Shown here: one piece after another, positions 17,719 to 25,458 of the stretch | How positions within the stretch are numbered: position 1 is the first letter of the stretch | How the letters are laid out: each line of letters starts with the position of its first letter | Origin: Arthrobacter globiformis | Lineage (GTDB): Bacteria; Actinomycetota; Actinomycetes; Actinomycetales; Micrococcaceae | DNA length: 64,000 bases | Reading direction: 5' to 3' | Assembly (NCBI RefSeq): GCF_030818015.1 | Contig: NZ_JAUSZX010000001.1 | Span: forward strand, 3,658,001 to 3,722,000 | Translations under genes and position numbers: made by a program | The notes under the pieces: model-generated | Seen by the model: only the letters and a program-made list of their open reading frames with translations | The model's database searches: none | What the model was told of the DNA's origin: nothing

Positions 17719-18624
17719 TTACTCGGACAGACGTGCGGCAATTTCCGGAAGCCAAGCACGCAGACCAGGTCCGAGGTCCTCGCTGTCGATGGCTAGCTCC
17801 ACGCAGGCCTTGAGGTAGCTGAGCTTGTCGCCGGTGTCGTAACGGCGGCCACGGAAGACCACACCGTACACTCCGCCGCCTTCACCGTCCCTGCTGGCCA
17901 GCTCCTGCAGGGCGTCCGTCAGCTGGATCTCGCCGCCGCGGCCCGGTTCGGTCTTTTCCAGCACATCGAAGACATCGGGGTGGAGCACATAACGGCCGAT
18001 GACAGCCAGGTTGGAGGGCGCCTCGTTGACGTCCGGCTTCTCCACCAGCTTGTTGATGCGGACGAAACCCTCGCCATCAATCTCGGAGATGTCCGCGCAG
18101 CCGTAGGCGCTGATCTGGGACGGCTCCACCTCGATGAGCGCCACCACAGATCCGCCGGTCTTGGCCTGCACGTCAATCATGATGCTGAGCAGCTCATCGC
18201 GGGCATCGATCAGGTCGTCGCCGAGGAGAACGGCAAACGGCTCGTAGCCCACGTGCTGGCGGGCACGCAGCACCGCGTGGCCAAGGCCCTTGGGGTCACC
18301 CTGGCGGACATAGTGGATGTCCCCCAGGTTGCTCGCGGCCTGGATCGATTCCAGCTTGGCGGTGTCGCCCTTGGCCTCCAGCGTCGCTTCCAGGGCCGGG
18401 ACGCGGTCAAAGTGGTCCTCGAGCGCGCGCTTGTTGCGTCCGGTGATCATAAGGACGTCGCTCAGGCCTACCTTGACGGCCTCCTCGACGACGTACTGGA
18501 TGGCCGGCTTGTCAACTACCGGCAGCATCTCCTTGGGCATGGCCTTGGTGGCAGGCAGGAACCTGGTGCCGAGCCCAGCAGCGGGGATTACGGCCTTGCG
18601 GACTGAACAATTAGTGGAAGTCAC
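17719..18624 (-). CDS. galU: UTP-glucose-1-phosphate uridylyltransferase
   Basis: Makes UDP-glucose from UTP and glucose-1-phosphate for cell-wall and exopolysaccharide synthesis. 301 aa, normal length. N-terminal nucleotide-binding motif AVIPAAGLGTRFLPATKAMP with the conserved GxGTR and the Lys of KEMLPVVDKP; FAVLLGDDLIDA is the metal/sugar site; VEKPDVNEAPSNLAVIGRYV follows. GTG start at 18624. It heads the galU-rimJ-(sepX) transcription unit and is divergent from the 5-FTHF cyclo-ligase gene. Confidence 0.96.
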   Translation of the reverse strand: MTSTNCSVRKAVIPAAGLGTRFLPATKAMPKEMLPVVDKPAIQYVVEEAVKVGLSDVLMITGRNKRALEDHFDRVPALEATLEAKGDTAKLESIQAASNLGDIHYVRQGDPKGLGHAVLRARQHVGYEPFAVLLGDDLIDARDELLSIMIDVQAKTGGSVVALIEVEPSQISAYGCADISEIDGEGFVRINKLVEKPDVNEAPSNLAVIGRYVLHPDVFDVLEKTEPGRGGEIQLTDALQELASRDGEGGGVYGVVFRGRRYDTGDKLSYLKACVELAIDSEDLGPGLRAWLPEIAARLSE

Positions 18625-18712
18625 TGGTCTAATCTATCCGAGGGAACATTCATACGGTAAATGCTTCCGGCAGCGGCCCGGCCGCCTGCCGCTGCGACAA
18701 AGGATGACATCC

Positions 18713-19324
18713 ATGCCAACAGGGACCATGCCGTCGAAGGACGGGATCCGTTCGCGGCACCGGCAGATCCGGGCCACGATGACAGCAACGGACCTCTCAA
18801 ACGCCGGCGACGGCATCGCCACCCACGGGCTGCCCTGGGCCGAAGCGATCGCTGCGGGCAAGCCGGCCACGTTCACCGCCTACCTCGGCGTCGATTTCGA
18901 ACCGCCGACACTTCCCCTGCTGCACGCGCTTCATGAGGCCGGCCACAGCATCCTGCTCCCGGTCTGCGAACCGGACCGGGAACTCAGCTGGGTCTTCTGG
19001 ACCCCCGACAGCGAGTTCATCCGCAGCAGGTATGCACCCATCCAGGAACCCGCCGGTGAGCGCCACGGCCTGGATACGGTGCGGACTGCGGCCGGAATGT
19101 TCATGCCGGCAACGGCGGTGGACCGCAGCGGCAACAGGATCGGACAGGGCGGCGGCTATTACGACAAGTTCCTGGCTGCAGCCAGCGCCGGTGGCCTGCA
19201 CCTTCCGAAGGCTGCCATCATCTACGACTCCGAACTTCTGCCCGCCCAGACCATCCCAGCTGAAGACTTCGACCGCCCCGTCGAGGCAGTGCTCATGCCA
19301 TCCGGGCTGGTAGCCTTCGCGTGA
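18713..19324 (+). CDS. 5-formyltetrahydrofolate cyclo-ligase
   Basis: Converts 5-formyl-THF to 5,10-methenyl-THF with ATP. 203 aa. The C-terminal signature GQGGGYYDKFL is present, and MFMPATAVDRSGNRIG precedes it. The frame is open upstream but the ATG at 18713 has AAAGGA at eight bases and gives a normal length; the next ATG (MPSKDGIRSRHRQIR) is also possible and matches the conserved K..R..R start of the family. It is divergent from galU, the same order as around M. tuberculosis galU. Confidence 0.93.
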   Translation: MPTGTMPSKDGIRSRHRQIRATMTATDLSNAGDGIATHGLPWAEAIAAGKPATFTAYLGVDFEPPTLPLLHALHEAGHSILLPVCEPDRELSWVFWTPDSEFIRSRYAPIQEPAGERHGLDTVRTAAGMFMPATAVDRSGNRIGQGGGYYDKFLAAASAGGLHLPKAAIIYDSELLPAQTIPAEDFDRPVEAVLMPSGLVAFA

Positions 19325-19348
19325 CCACGCCCGGGCGGGGTGGTAGAA

Positions 19349-19375
19349 TTGGCACTCAGGCCCTGCGACTGCTAA
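19349..19375 (+). promoter_or_regulatory. CIRCE-like HrcA operator upstream of the FmdB-family gene
   Basis: TTGGCACTC at 19349-19357, nine bases, then GACTGCTAA at 19367-19375. The consensus is TTAGCACTC-N9-GAGTGCTAA, so 16 of 18 half-site positions match and the spacer length is exact. It lies about 95 bases before the start of the zinc-ribbon gene, as expected for heat-shock control by HrcA. Confidence 0.8.
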
Positions 19376-19471
19376 TGGAGGCATTTCCGCCGCGGTGATC
19401 CGTCAAGGAGAATCCGGGAAATGAAGCCAGGCAGCACGGGACCTGTCGTTTGTCCAAGAGGAGGATCTACA

Positions 19472-19759
19472 GTGCCCACGTATGCCTATGCCTGCAAGGA
19501 TTGCAGCCATGCCTTCGACATCGTGCAGTCTTTCACCGACAGCACTCTGACGTCCTGCCCCGAATGCCAGGGCACGCTCCGCAAGAAGTTCAACAGCGTC
19601 GGCGTGGTCTTCAAGGGCTCCGGCTTCTACCGGACTGATTCGCGCGATTCCAAGGGAAGCGCCGTCTCGCCCTCCCCCACTGCGCCAGCGCCGGCCGCCC
19701 CGGCCGCCTCCTCGTCGTCTGCATCATCCGCTGCCCCGGCAGCTGCAGCCGCGAGCTAG
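19472..19759 (+). CDS. FmdB-family zinc-ribbon protein (Ruc-like)
   Basis: 95 aa. N-terminal MPTYAYACKDCSHAFD with CxxC, and a second pair in SCPECQGTLRKKF, form the zinc ribbon; VGVVFKGSGFYRTDS is the family's next motif. The C-terminal ~35 residues are Ala/Ser/Pro-rich and disordered. This architecture matches mycobacterial Ruc (Rv0991c), a redox-regulated chaperone next to the 5-FTHF cyclo-ligase and galU, with the same neighbours here. GTG start at 19472 with AGAGGAGGA seven bases upstream; the earlier ATG at 19421 was rejected. A CIRCE site and a strong terminator bracket the gene. Confidence 0.88.
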   Translation: MPTYAYACKDCSHAFDIVQSFTDSTLTSCPECQGTLRKKFNSVGVVFKGSGFYRTDSRDSKGSAVSPSPTAPAPAAPAASSSSASSAAPAAAAAS

Positions 19760-19794
19760 GCGAGTTCCTGCGGCACTGCCGCCTTCAAGCTAAT

Positions 19795-19826
19795 AGAGTC
19801 CGGCCGGGATTACCCGGCCGGACTCT
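19795..19826 (+). terminator. Perfect 14-bp-stem terminator after the FmdB-family gene
   Basis: AGAGTCCGGCCGGG (19795-19808), loop ATTA, and its exact complement at 19813-19826, followed by CTTGCTT. It lies 35 bases after the stop. Confidence 0.85.
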
Positions 19827-19968
19827 CTTGCTTCGATCGAGTACAGCCCCGGCCTCAAGTGCCCGTTCGCGCTTGCAGGGCAGTCTTCCGATGCGCCTCG
19901 GGGCGCGTTTTCCACATACCGCTACCGGCACCTGTCGTGAGCCAACGGATTGCCCGTAGCGTGGCGGC

Positions 19969-20715
19969 ATGCCAGCTACCGGAATTTTCCCTGCAAGGGC
20001 AACCCGCCCGGCCGTTCGTCCCGGCCGCGGCAACGCATTGCCCGGTTCTGCCGCCCGCCCGCGCCCGCGCGGGCGGCGCTTCGCGGGATGGCTGAACCGA
20101 AACCGCCGTCTTGCTGTGGCACTCCTCCTGTGCGCGGCCGCGGGGATCGCCGTCCACCAGCTCACTCCTGCCCCTGCCCAGACCGTAAGCGTCCTGGCCG
20201 CTGCCCGTGACCTTCCAGCGGGAGCGAAGCTGGCCGGGAGTGACGTCAGGAGCGTCAGCGTTCCGCCGGCCCTGGTGCCGGGCGGGACTATCGCTGACAG
20301 CTCCGGAGCGGACGGCAAGCAGCTGGCAGCGCCGCTTCGCAAGGGCCAGCTCCTGACCGATACGCAGCTGGTGGGGCCAGGCCTGCTGACGGGAGCGCCG
20401 CCCGGGTCCGCTGCGGTGCCGCTGCGGATGGCAGATCCCTCATCCATCCAACTGGTGTCCCCCGGACAACTCGTGAACGTGGTCCTGACAAGCGGCAACG
20501 GCTATGAGCAGGCATCAGCCTCGAAAGTACTCGCCAAGTCAGTGCCCGTCCTGTGGACCTCCGGTCAGGAAGGCCAGGGCGGCAAGTGGCTGGCTGCCGG
20601 GGATTCGGACGGGCTGCTGGTAGTGGCCGCCACCCCTGCCCAGGCCAGTGCCTTGGCGGGCGCGTCAACCCAGGGAAAGCTGTTTTTTGTACTGGTGGGA
20701 TCCGGTGCCCGGTGA
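19969..20715 (+). CDS. SAF-domain / CpaB-RcpC-like membrane-anchored protein
   Basis: 248 aa. A Pro/Arg/Ala-rich N-terminus (residues 1-42), one membrane helix (LAVALLLCAAAGIAVHQL), then an extracytoplasmic SAF fold: VSVLAAARDLPAGAKLAGSD and AAVPLRMADPSSIQLVSPGQ followed by VNVVLTSGN. The pattern is that of CpaB/RcpC proteins of Flp pilus systems, but no other pilus gene is present, so it may be a solitary SAF protein. ATG at 19969 sits in a weak context; the arginine-rich leader could be shorter. Confidence 0.78.
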   Translation: MPATGIFPARATRPAVRPGRGNALPGSAARPRPRGRRFAGWLNRNRRLAVALLLCAAAGIAVHQLTPAPAQTVSVLAAARDLPAGAKLAGSDVRSVSVPPALVPGGTIADSSGADGKQLAAPLRKGQLLTDTQLVGPGLLTGAPPGSAAVPLRMADPSSIQLVSPGQLVNVVLTSGNGYEQASASKVLAKSVPVLWTSGQEGQGGKWLAAGDSDGLLVVAATPAQASALAGASTQGKLFFVLVGSGAR

Positions 20716-20770
20716 GCCGGCCCGTGCGAATCCTCAGGTCTGTGGGAATCGGCCGTGTTTGCCCGGTTGC

Positions 20771-21094
20771 TTAGCCCCAGTGCGGGGGCTTCTGCTCCTT
20801 CAGCCACGCGTCGTGGTCGTTGCCGGATTCTGCGTCGCCCCAGGTGCGGGGATCGTCCTCGGCTGCACGTTTGGGGACCACGCCAGTCCGCTGCTGCCCG
20901 TCCTCTTTGGCGCGGCGCGCCTTTGCGGGCTTCTCGCGGTCCGCGGACTGCTGGTCTTTGCGTTCGGCCCCGTCTTGGCGCTCGGGCCCGTCTTTGCGTT
21001 CGGCCCCGTCTTTGCGTTCGGCCCCGCCTTGGCGCTCGGGCCCGTCTTTGCGTTCGGCCCCGCCTTGGCGTTCGGTCCCGCCGTCGGATATCAC
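20771..21094 (-). CDS. Small repeat-containing hypothetical protein
   Basis: 107 aa, unrecognised. Residues ~6-48 are a hexapeptide repeat of the type (A/P)-E-R-(K/Q)-(D/G)-G, encoded by an 18-bp tandem repeat; the C-terminus DDPRTWGDAESGNDHDAWLK followed by EQKPPHWG looks conserved and non-repetitive. Highly charged, no membrane segment. The ATG overlaps the TGA of the large helicase-like gene by four bases (ATGA at 21091-21094), which argues for coupled translation. Confidence 0.65.
   Translation of the reverse strand: MISDGGTERQGGAERKDGPERQGGAERKDGAERKDGPERQDGAERKDQQSADREKPAKARRAKEDGQQRTGVVPKRAAEDDPRTWGDAESGNDHDAWLKEQKPPHWG
20972..21086. repeat. 18-bp tandem repeat inside the small charged ORF
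   Basis: About six units alternate TTGCGTTCGGCCCCGTC-like and TTGGCGCTCGGGCCCGTC-like sequences, giving hexapeptides in the minus-strand protein. It lies directly beside the 15-bp repeat at 21205-21316 but has a different period and sequence. Confidence 0.85.
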
Positions 21095-24000
21095 AGCGGG
21101 CCTTTCTTCCGTTCCGTGGCCGGCCGTTCCAAGCCGGGCTCAGAACCGAAGCCTACTCCCGCGCCGGCGGCGTCGGAATCGAAACCGTCCCCGCCACCGT
21201 TCGCCTGATCGGTGCCAGCCTGATCGGTGCCAGCCTGATCGGTGCCAGTCTGATCAACGTCCCTCTGATCAGCGCCTGTCTGATCAACGTCCATCTGATC
21301 AATGTCCGTCTGTTCCGCACCCGGCGAGTGCGCGTCCGCCAAGACCGCCTCGGTTGCACCCCGATCGGGTGCTTCCCAGCCGCTCTGGCCCCCATCGTCA
21401 CCGTTCGGGTCGTCGCCGAAGCTGCCATCCATGCCTTGGTACGAGTCCTCCCCCAGATCGGGCTCGAAGTCGCCCACCGCAAGGGTGCTGACGTCGTCAT
21501 CCAGGAAGAATCCCGGCGCCCCCACGGAGCGAAGCGTAGGGGCAGGCTTCTCAAGCCCGAGGTACCCGCCGATCCTGTCGGCGCACGCCGAGGGATCTGT
21601 GAAGACCTCGATGGTCCACAGCGGCATGTACCGCCAGCCGAGCCGCTCCAGCAGCTGGGGGCGCAGCCGGCTGCGTTCCCGGACTGTCATCTGCCGGTAC
21701 TGCTCGGTGCCGTCCGATTCGATGGCTACCGGCCGTGGAATATCGGCCTCGTCCTGGCCCATGGTGCTGAGCGGATCGGCCGCGGCCACGACGTCGATGA
21801 CGCCGTCGTACTGGTGCCAGACGCGGGCACCGCGGGCCCGCAGCCGGTCGCCGAGATCGGCAACCAGCGGATCAGCCCCCAATGCCTGTTCACTTGCAGC
21901 TGCCCTGGACGCAGGCGTCCCCAGGTCCGTGTTGCCGGAGATCTCCCGGTCGAGAAGTTCGAAGAGATCGACGGCGCCGTGGGCCAGCCGCGTCCGGTCA
22001 AGGTCCTCTGGTTTGAAGCACGTCAGGACGTGAAGCGACTGCCGTGCCCGGGTCATGGCCAGGGCGAACTTGGCCCGGCCGCCCTCGGCGGACAGCGGAC
22101 CGAAGCTGTGCAGGGCGCGGCCGTGCGGCGTCCGCCCGTAGCCCGGCGAGAAAATCACGCGGTCGCGGACCAGCCCCTGGGCACGCTCCAGGTCCACGAC
22201 CCGGAAGGATTCATCACCTGCTGTGAAGAATCCGGACAGCGACGGGTAGTTGGGCAGCTGCAGCCGGATGGACTCGCCGATGCGTGCCGCGTGCCGGAGG
22301 CTGGCAGTCACAACCGCCAGCGAGGTGCGGGGACGGAGCCGCGCGTGCTCGAACACGAGCTCCACCACCCGGTTCACTTCGGCCACCACCGATTCGACGC
22401 CCTCATGGTCAGCGCTGGGCAGGCCCGTGCCGTCGGGCAGATACTCCACCGTCAGCGCACGGTCCAGCCCCGTGGCCGACTGCCCCTCGGGGAGGCGGCG
22501 GAGGCTTCCGTCGTAAAAGTTCTTGCTCAGCTGCAGCACCAGGTCCTCGTCCACCGCGCGGTAGACAGAGCGCAGCGGCGCCGTCGGCAGCACTGCCGAA
22601 AGTGCGGTGAACGCGCTTTCAACACTTTGGTGCGACTGTTCGCCGGCGGCGAGCCGCTCCACGGCAACGGTAAAGGTGCGGGGGCTGGCGATCCTGTCGT
22701 CGCCGAAGGCGATCACCTGCCGGGCGCGCGCGACGGCGGGGAGGACCGCCTGCAGCGACGTCGCTTCGGCGTCGAGGATCACCACGGCGTCAAACTTCTG
22801 CTCGGCAGGCAGGAGGCCGGTCATGAGGTAGGGGCTGACCGACCAGACAGGCACCAGCATGGGAACCAGCCCCGGTGCCTGCGCCGTCAGCGCAGCCAGC
22901 GTGACCCGCCCGTCCTTGAGCAGGCTCCGGAGCAGGTCCGCCTGGCGGGCATGCTCCTCGATGCCAGCGCGCCAGCGTTCAGCCAGCTTCCACCGCAGCC
23001 GCCCGGCACCGCTGGCGATGTGGGCGTTGTCCGCGAGCCGGTACTCCGCCTCCAGCTGGCGCAGGGCGTCGCCGTCGGACATGGCCAGGTAGTCGTCACC
23101 GCTGATCATCGCCTCGAGCGCCGACTGCCACCAGGCCAGGTCAAGTTCGGCAGCGACGGACCCGGCGCCGACCTCGCGCTCCGAGAGATCTGCCAGCAGC
23201 TCCCCCAGCCCGTGCTCGCGCATGTTCTCGATGAGCAGCGTTCGCTCGGGCAGGGTCTGCAGCGTCTGTGTGTCCGCGACCAGCCGTTCCAGACGCTCCA
23301 TGAGCTCCGGGTAGGGAATGTTTTCGAGCGAACCGCCCGCAGCCGTATGCCGCAGGGCATCACCCAGCATCTTCATCTCGCGGGTAAGTCCGCGGTGCAT
23401 GATGCTGATTTCCGCCAGGCCGGACGGCACCGCCGGATGCCGCTGTGTGGTGGCGTACCCGGCCCACTGGGCACGCTGTTCCTGGACCAGCACCAGCGAA
23501 CTGTGAAGATCGGCAATGTGCACGCCCGGGCGGACGTACTCCTTGGCCACCCGGCGCAGGCGGGACCGCTGCATGGAGGCCATGTCGATGCCGCGCTCCC
23601 TGCGCCAGGACGAGGACGCCGTCGCGGAAATCAGGTCCGTCACGGGCCGGTCAAAAATGTCCGGCGTGAATTTGTCCAGGCTTTCGCGGACGGCCACCAG
23701 AAGCTTGAGCTGGGAGCCCCATTCGGCGAAGGTGGTGCCCAGGCGGATTTCGGCGTGGCTGGCCACGTCCTTCATCCGTTCCTGCAGCAGCGGCAGCTTC
23801 TTCGCCACCGCACGCGCCAGCTCCTGCGCTTCCTCGGTTTCCTTGCGCGTCACCAGCCGTGCACCGTGCCAGGGGCTGGTGGTCGATGCCCTGCTGAACG
23901 CACCGAGTTCGGCGGCGCGCTTCAGCCGACCGGCCAGCTCCTCGCGGTCCCGGATGCTGTCCAGGACGCTGCGCTTGAGGCGGACGGTGGTGGCCGGGGC

Positions 24001-25299
24001 GGGCTGGATGGACGTCAGCTCCGCGAGCGACTGCATGGCCTGGTACGGCGAGCAGCCCCACCGCTGCCGCACGTTGTGCAGCGACGCTACGTGGTCCAGA
24101 AGCGCATGGCGGTGCTCGGTGAGGGTCTTGTGCAGGCTCCCGAGCTGCGGCTCCTGCGCCTTCTCGTTGCGCATGATGGCGCGCACCAGCTGGCCCTTAA
24201 GCTGCTGCGGTGTTGCGTTTCCGGACAGCTGGAAAAGGATGGAGTCCAAGCCCAGGTCTTCGAGGCGTCCGGCCACTTCGTTGAGGCTGGCGCGGCGGTC
24301 CCCCACCACCAGAACGGTTTTGCCTTCGTCCACGAGCGCACCGATGGTGTTGATGGCCGTCTGCGTCTGGCCGGTGCCGGGCGGGCTGCTTACCACCAGC
24401 GAGTCCCCTGCCCTGACGGCGTCGATCACATACTGCTGGTCGGCGTCGGCGTCCAGGAGCAGCAGCTCCTCGGCCGGGTCCCGCTCGTCCACGCTGGGAA
24501 AGCGTCCGGGCTGGAGCGCGGGCACGTCGACGATTTCACCCGACGCGGCCTTGGCCAGCGAGGCCACCAGGGCGTTCTGCCCGTTGATCCACGGATCGTC
24601 AAGGTTGCCGGAAAGGTCCGCGAAGGTTGAGACGAGCAGGTTGTGCTCCACGTCGGCGCCATGGATCGGCTTGACCAGGGTGCTGATCCGGTCCAGCACG
24701 GGCAGCGGGTCGAACCGCGCAGTGCTGTACGCCATCCGTGTCACGGCGTTGACGTCGAACACGATCCCGTGGATGGTTTTGAGATGCCGGATCAGGGCCG
24801 GATTAATGCGCGCCTGCTCCGTGAGCTGGAGTTCGTAGTCGTCTTCCCCGGGGCGGATGGTGAGCGACATGGCAGTCAGCATCACCGGCGCCGAGACGCG
24901 CTGCGGTTTGCCGCCCACGGCGGAGGTCCACACCACGGTGCCAGCCGAGAAGTACCCTGCCTCGATGCCGCGGTCATTGGCCAGTTCGAAAATCTTGGAG
25001 CGCAGGTTCCGGCAGGCCCGGGCGGCCACGACGTACTGCTGCTGGTCGCGGATGAGTGTGGAGAGCCGCGTCCGGCGCCCGGCCATGAGCTGCGCCAGGC
25101 CCGAAGGGTGCGCGTGGGTGAGGTCGATGGAACCCTCGGGCGTTTTGGTGAAGCGCAGCATGGTGTCTGCCCCTGTAACGGGCTTGAGCCCGGACAGCCA
25201 CTTCCTGAGCTCCTCCGAACCCTCGGAGTCGACCTGACCTACTGACACTACTGCCTTCTTTTCTGAGCTTGCGCGTGACGCCTTGGACCATACGGGCAT
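21091..25299 (-). CDS. Giant SF1-helicase-like protein with C-terminal endonuclease-fold domain
   Basis: About 1402 aa. N-terminal DUF4011-like region, then an SF1 helicase-type core: P-loop SSPPGTGQTQTAIN (Gln where Lys is expected), ILVVGDRRASLNEVA-like region, Walker B-like VVILDAEATS instead of DEAS/Q, and an intact helicase motif VI GPLSAEGGRAKFALAMTRAR. A Vsr/MTES_1575-type endonuclease fold follows (GVIDVV, then AIESDGTEQY and LLERLGWRYMPLW). The last ~80 residues hold a pentapeptide repeat DQxxx. The frame extends to 25371, but ATG 25299 (MPVWSKASRASSEKK) is the likely start. Probably a nucleic-acid-processing or defence-related protein; catalytic state is uncertain. Confidence 0.85.
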   Translation of the reverse strand: MPVWSKASRASSEKKAVVSVGQVDSEGSEELRKWLSGLKPVTGADTMLRFTKTPEGSIDLTHAHPSGLAQLMAGRRTRLSTLIRDQQQYVVAARACRNLRSKIFELANDRGIEAGYFSAGTVVWTSAVGGKPQRVSAPVMLTAMSLTIRPGEDDYELQLTEQARINPALIRHLKTIHGIVFDVNAVTRMAYSTARFDPLPVLDRISTLVKPIHGADVEHNLLVSTFADLSGNLDDPWINGQNALVASLAKAASGEIVDVPALQPGRFPSVDERDPAEELLLLDADADQQYVIDAVRAGDSLVVSSPPGTGQTQTAINTIGALVDEGKTVLVVGDRRASLNEVAGRLEDLGLDSILFQLSGNATPQQLKGQLVRAIMRNEKAQEPQLGSLHKTLTEHRHALLDHVASLHNVRQRWGCSPYQAMQSLAELTSIQPAPATTVRLKRSVLDSIRDREELAGRLKRAAELGAFSRASTTSPWHGARLVTRKETEEAQELARAVAKKLPLLQERMKDVASHAEIRLGTTFAEWGSQLKLLVAVRESLDKFTPDIFDRPVTDLISATASSSWRRERGIDMASMQRSRLRRVAKEYVRPGVHIADLHSSLVLVQEQRAQWAGYATTQRHPAVPSGLAEISIMHRGLTREMKMLGDALRHTAAGGSLENIPYPELMERLERLVADTQTLQTLPERTLLIENMREHGLGELLADLSEREVGAGSVAAELDLAWWQSALEAMISGDDYLAMSDGDALRQLEAEYRLADNAHIASGAGRLRWKLAERWRAGIEEHARQADLLRSLLKDGRVTLAALTAQAPGLVPMLVPVWSVSPYLMTGLLPAEQKFDAVVILDAEATSLQAVLPAVARARQVIAFGDDRIASPRTFTVAVERLAAGEQSHQSVESAFTALSAVLPTAPLRSVYRAVDEDLVLQLSKNFYDGSLRRLPEGQSATGLDRALTVEYLPDGTGLPSADHEGVESVVAEVNRVVELVFEHARLRPRTSLAVVTASLRHAARIGESIRLQLPNYPSLSGFFTAGDESFRVVDLERAQGLVRDRVIFSPGYGRTPHGRALHSFGPLSAEGGRAKFALAMTRARQSLHVLTCFKPEDLDRTRLAHGAVDLFELLDREISGNTDLGTPASRAAASEQALGADPLVADLGDRLRARGARVWHQYDGVIDVVAAADPLSTMGQDEADIPRPVAIESDGTEQYRQMTVRERSRLRPQLLERLGWRYMPLWTIEVFTDPSACADRIGGYLGLEKPAPTLRSVGAPGFFLDDDVSTLAVGDFEPDLGEDSYQGMDGSFGDDPNGDDGGQSGWEAPDRGATEAVLADAHSPGAEQTDIDQMDVDQTGADQRDVDQTGTDQAGTDQAGTDQANGGGDGFDSDAAGAGVGFGSEPGLERPATERKKGPL
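21205..21316. repeat. 15-bp tandem repeat in the 3' end of the helicase-like gene
   Basis: Seven units beginning CTGATC at 21205, 21220, 21235, 21250, 21265, 21280 and 21295, plus a partial. The first three are near identical (CTGATCGGTGCCAGC), the others have diverged. On the minus strand they encode DQAGT, DQTGT and DQxDV pentapeptides near the C-terminus. Confidence 0.92.
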
Positions 25300-25415
25300 A
25301 GTTTCGAGCGTAGCCGGAAACGGCCGCGGTTGAGAGACCGCAACACTGGGTCGGCCCAAGTTGCGGCGCATTTCGCACCGTTGCCCGCCATGCCTGATCC
25401 GATACCCGGGAATGC

Positions 25416-25451
25416 AAAATGGCCGGCCTCCCTGCGGAGGCCGGCCATTTT
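25416..25451. terminator. Perfect 16-bp bidirectional terminator hairpin
   Basis: AAAATGGCCGGCCTCC, loop CTGC, and the exact complement ending in TTTT. It lies seven bases after the guaA stop and also works as a T-tailed hairpin on the plus strand. Serves guaA, which is transcribed leftward into it. Confidence 0.93.
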
Positions 25452-25458
25452 CATAACG

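Noticed and set aside
20755-24630. 1291-codon open frame on the plus strand
   Set aside because: It is antisense to the helicase-like gene, with Arg/Ala/Gly/His-rich composition; high GC makes such shadows. No family motif is present.
23516-24838. Plus-strand 440-codon Ser/Arg-rich frame
   Set aside because: Shadow frame inside the helicase-like gene.
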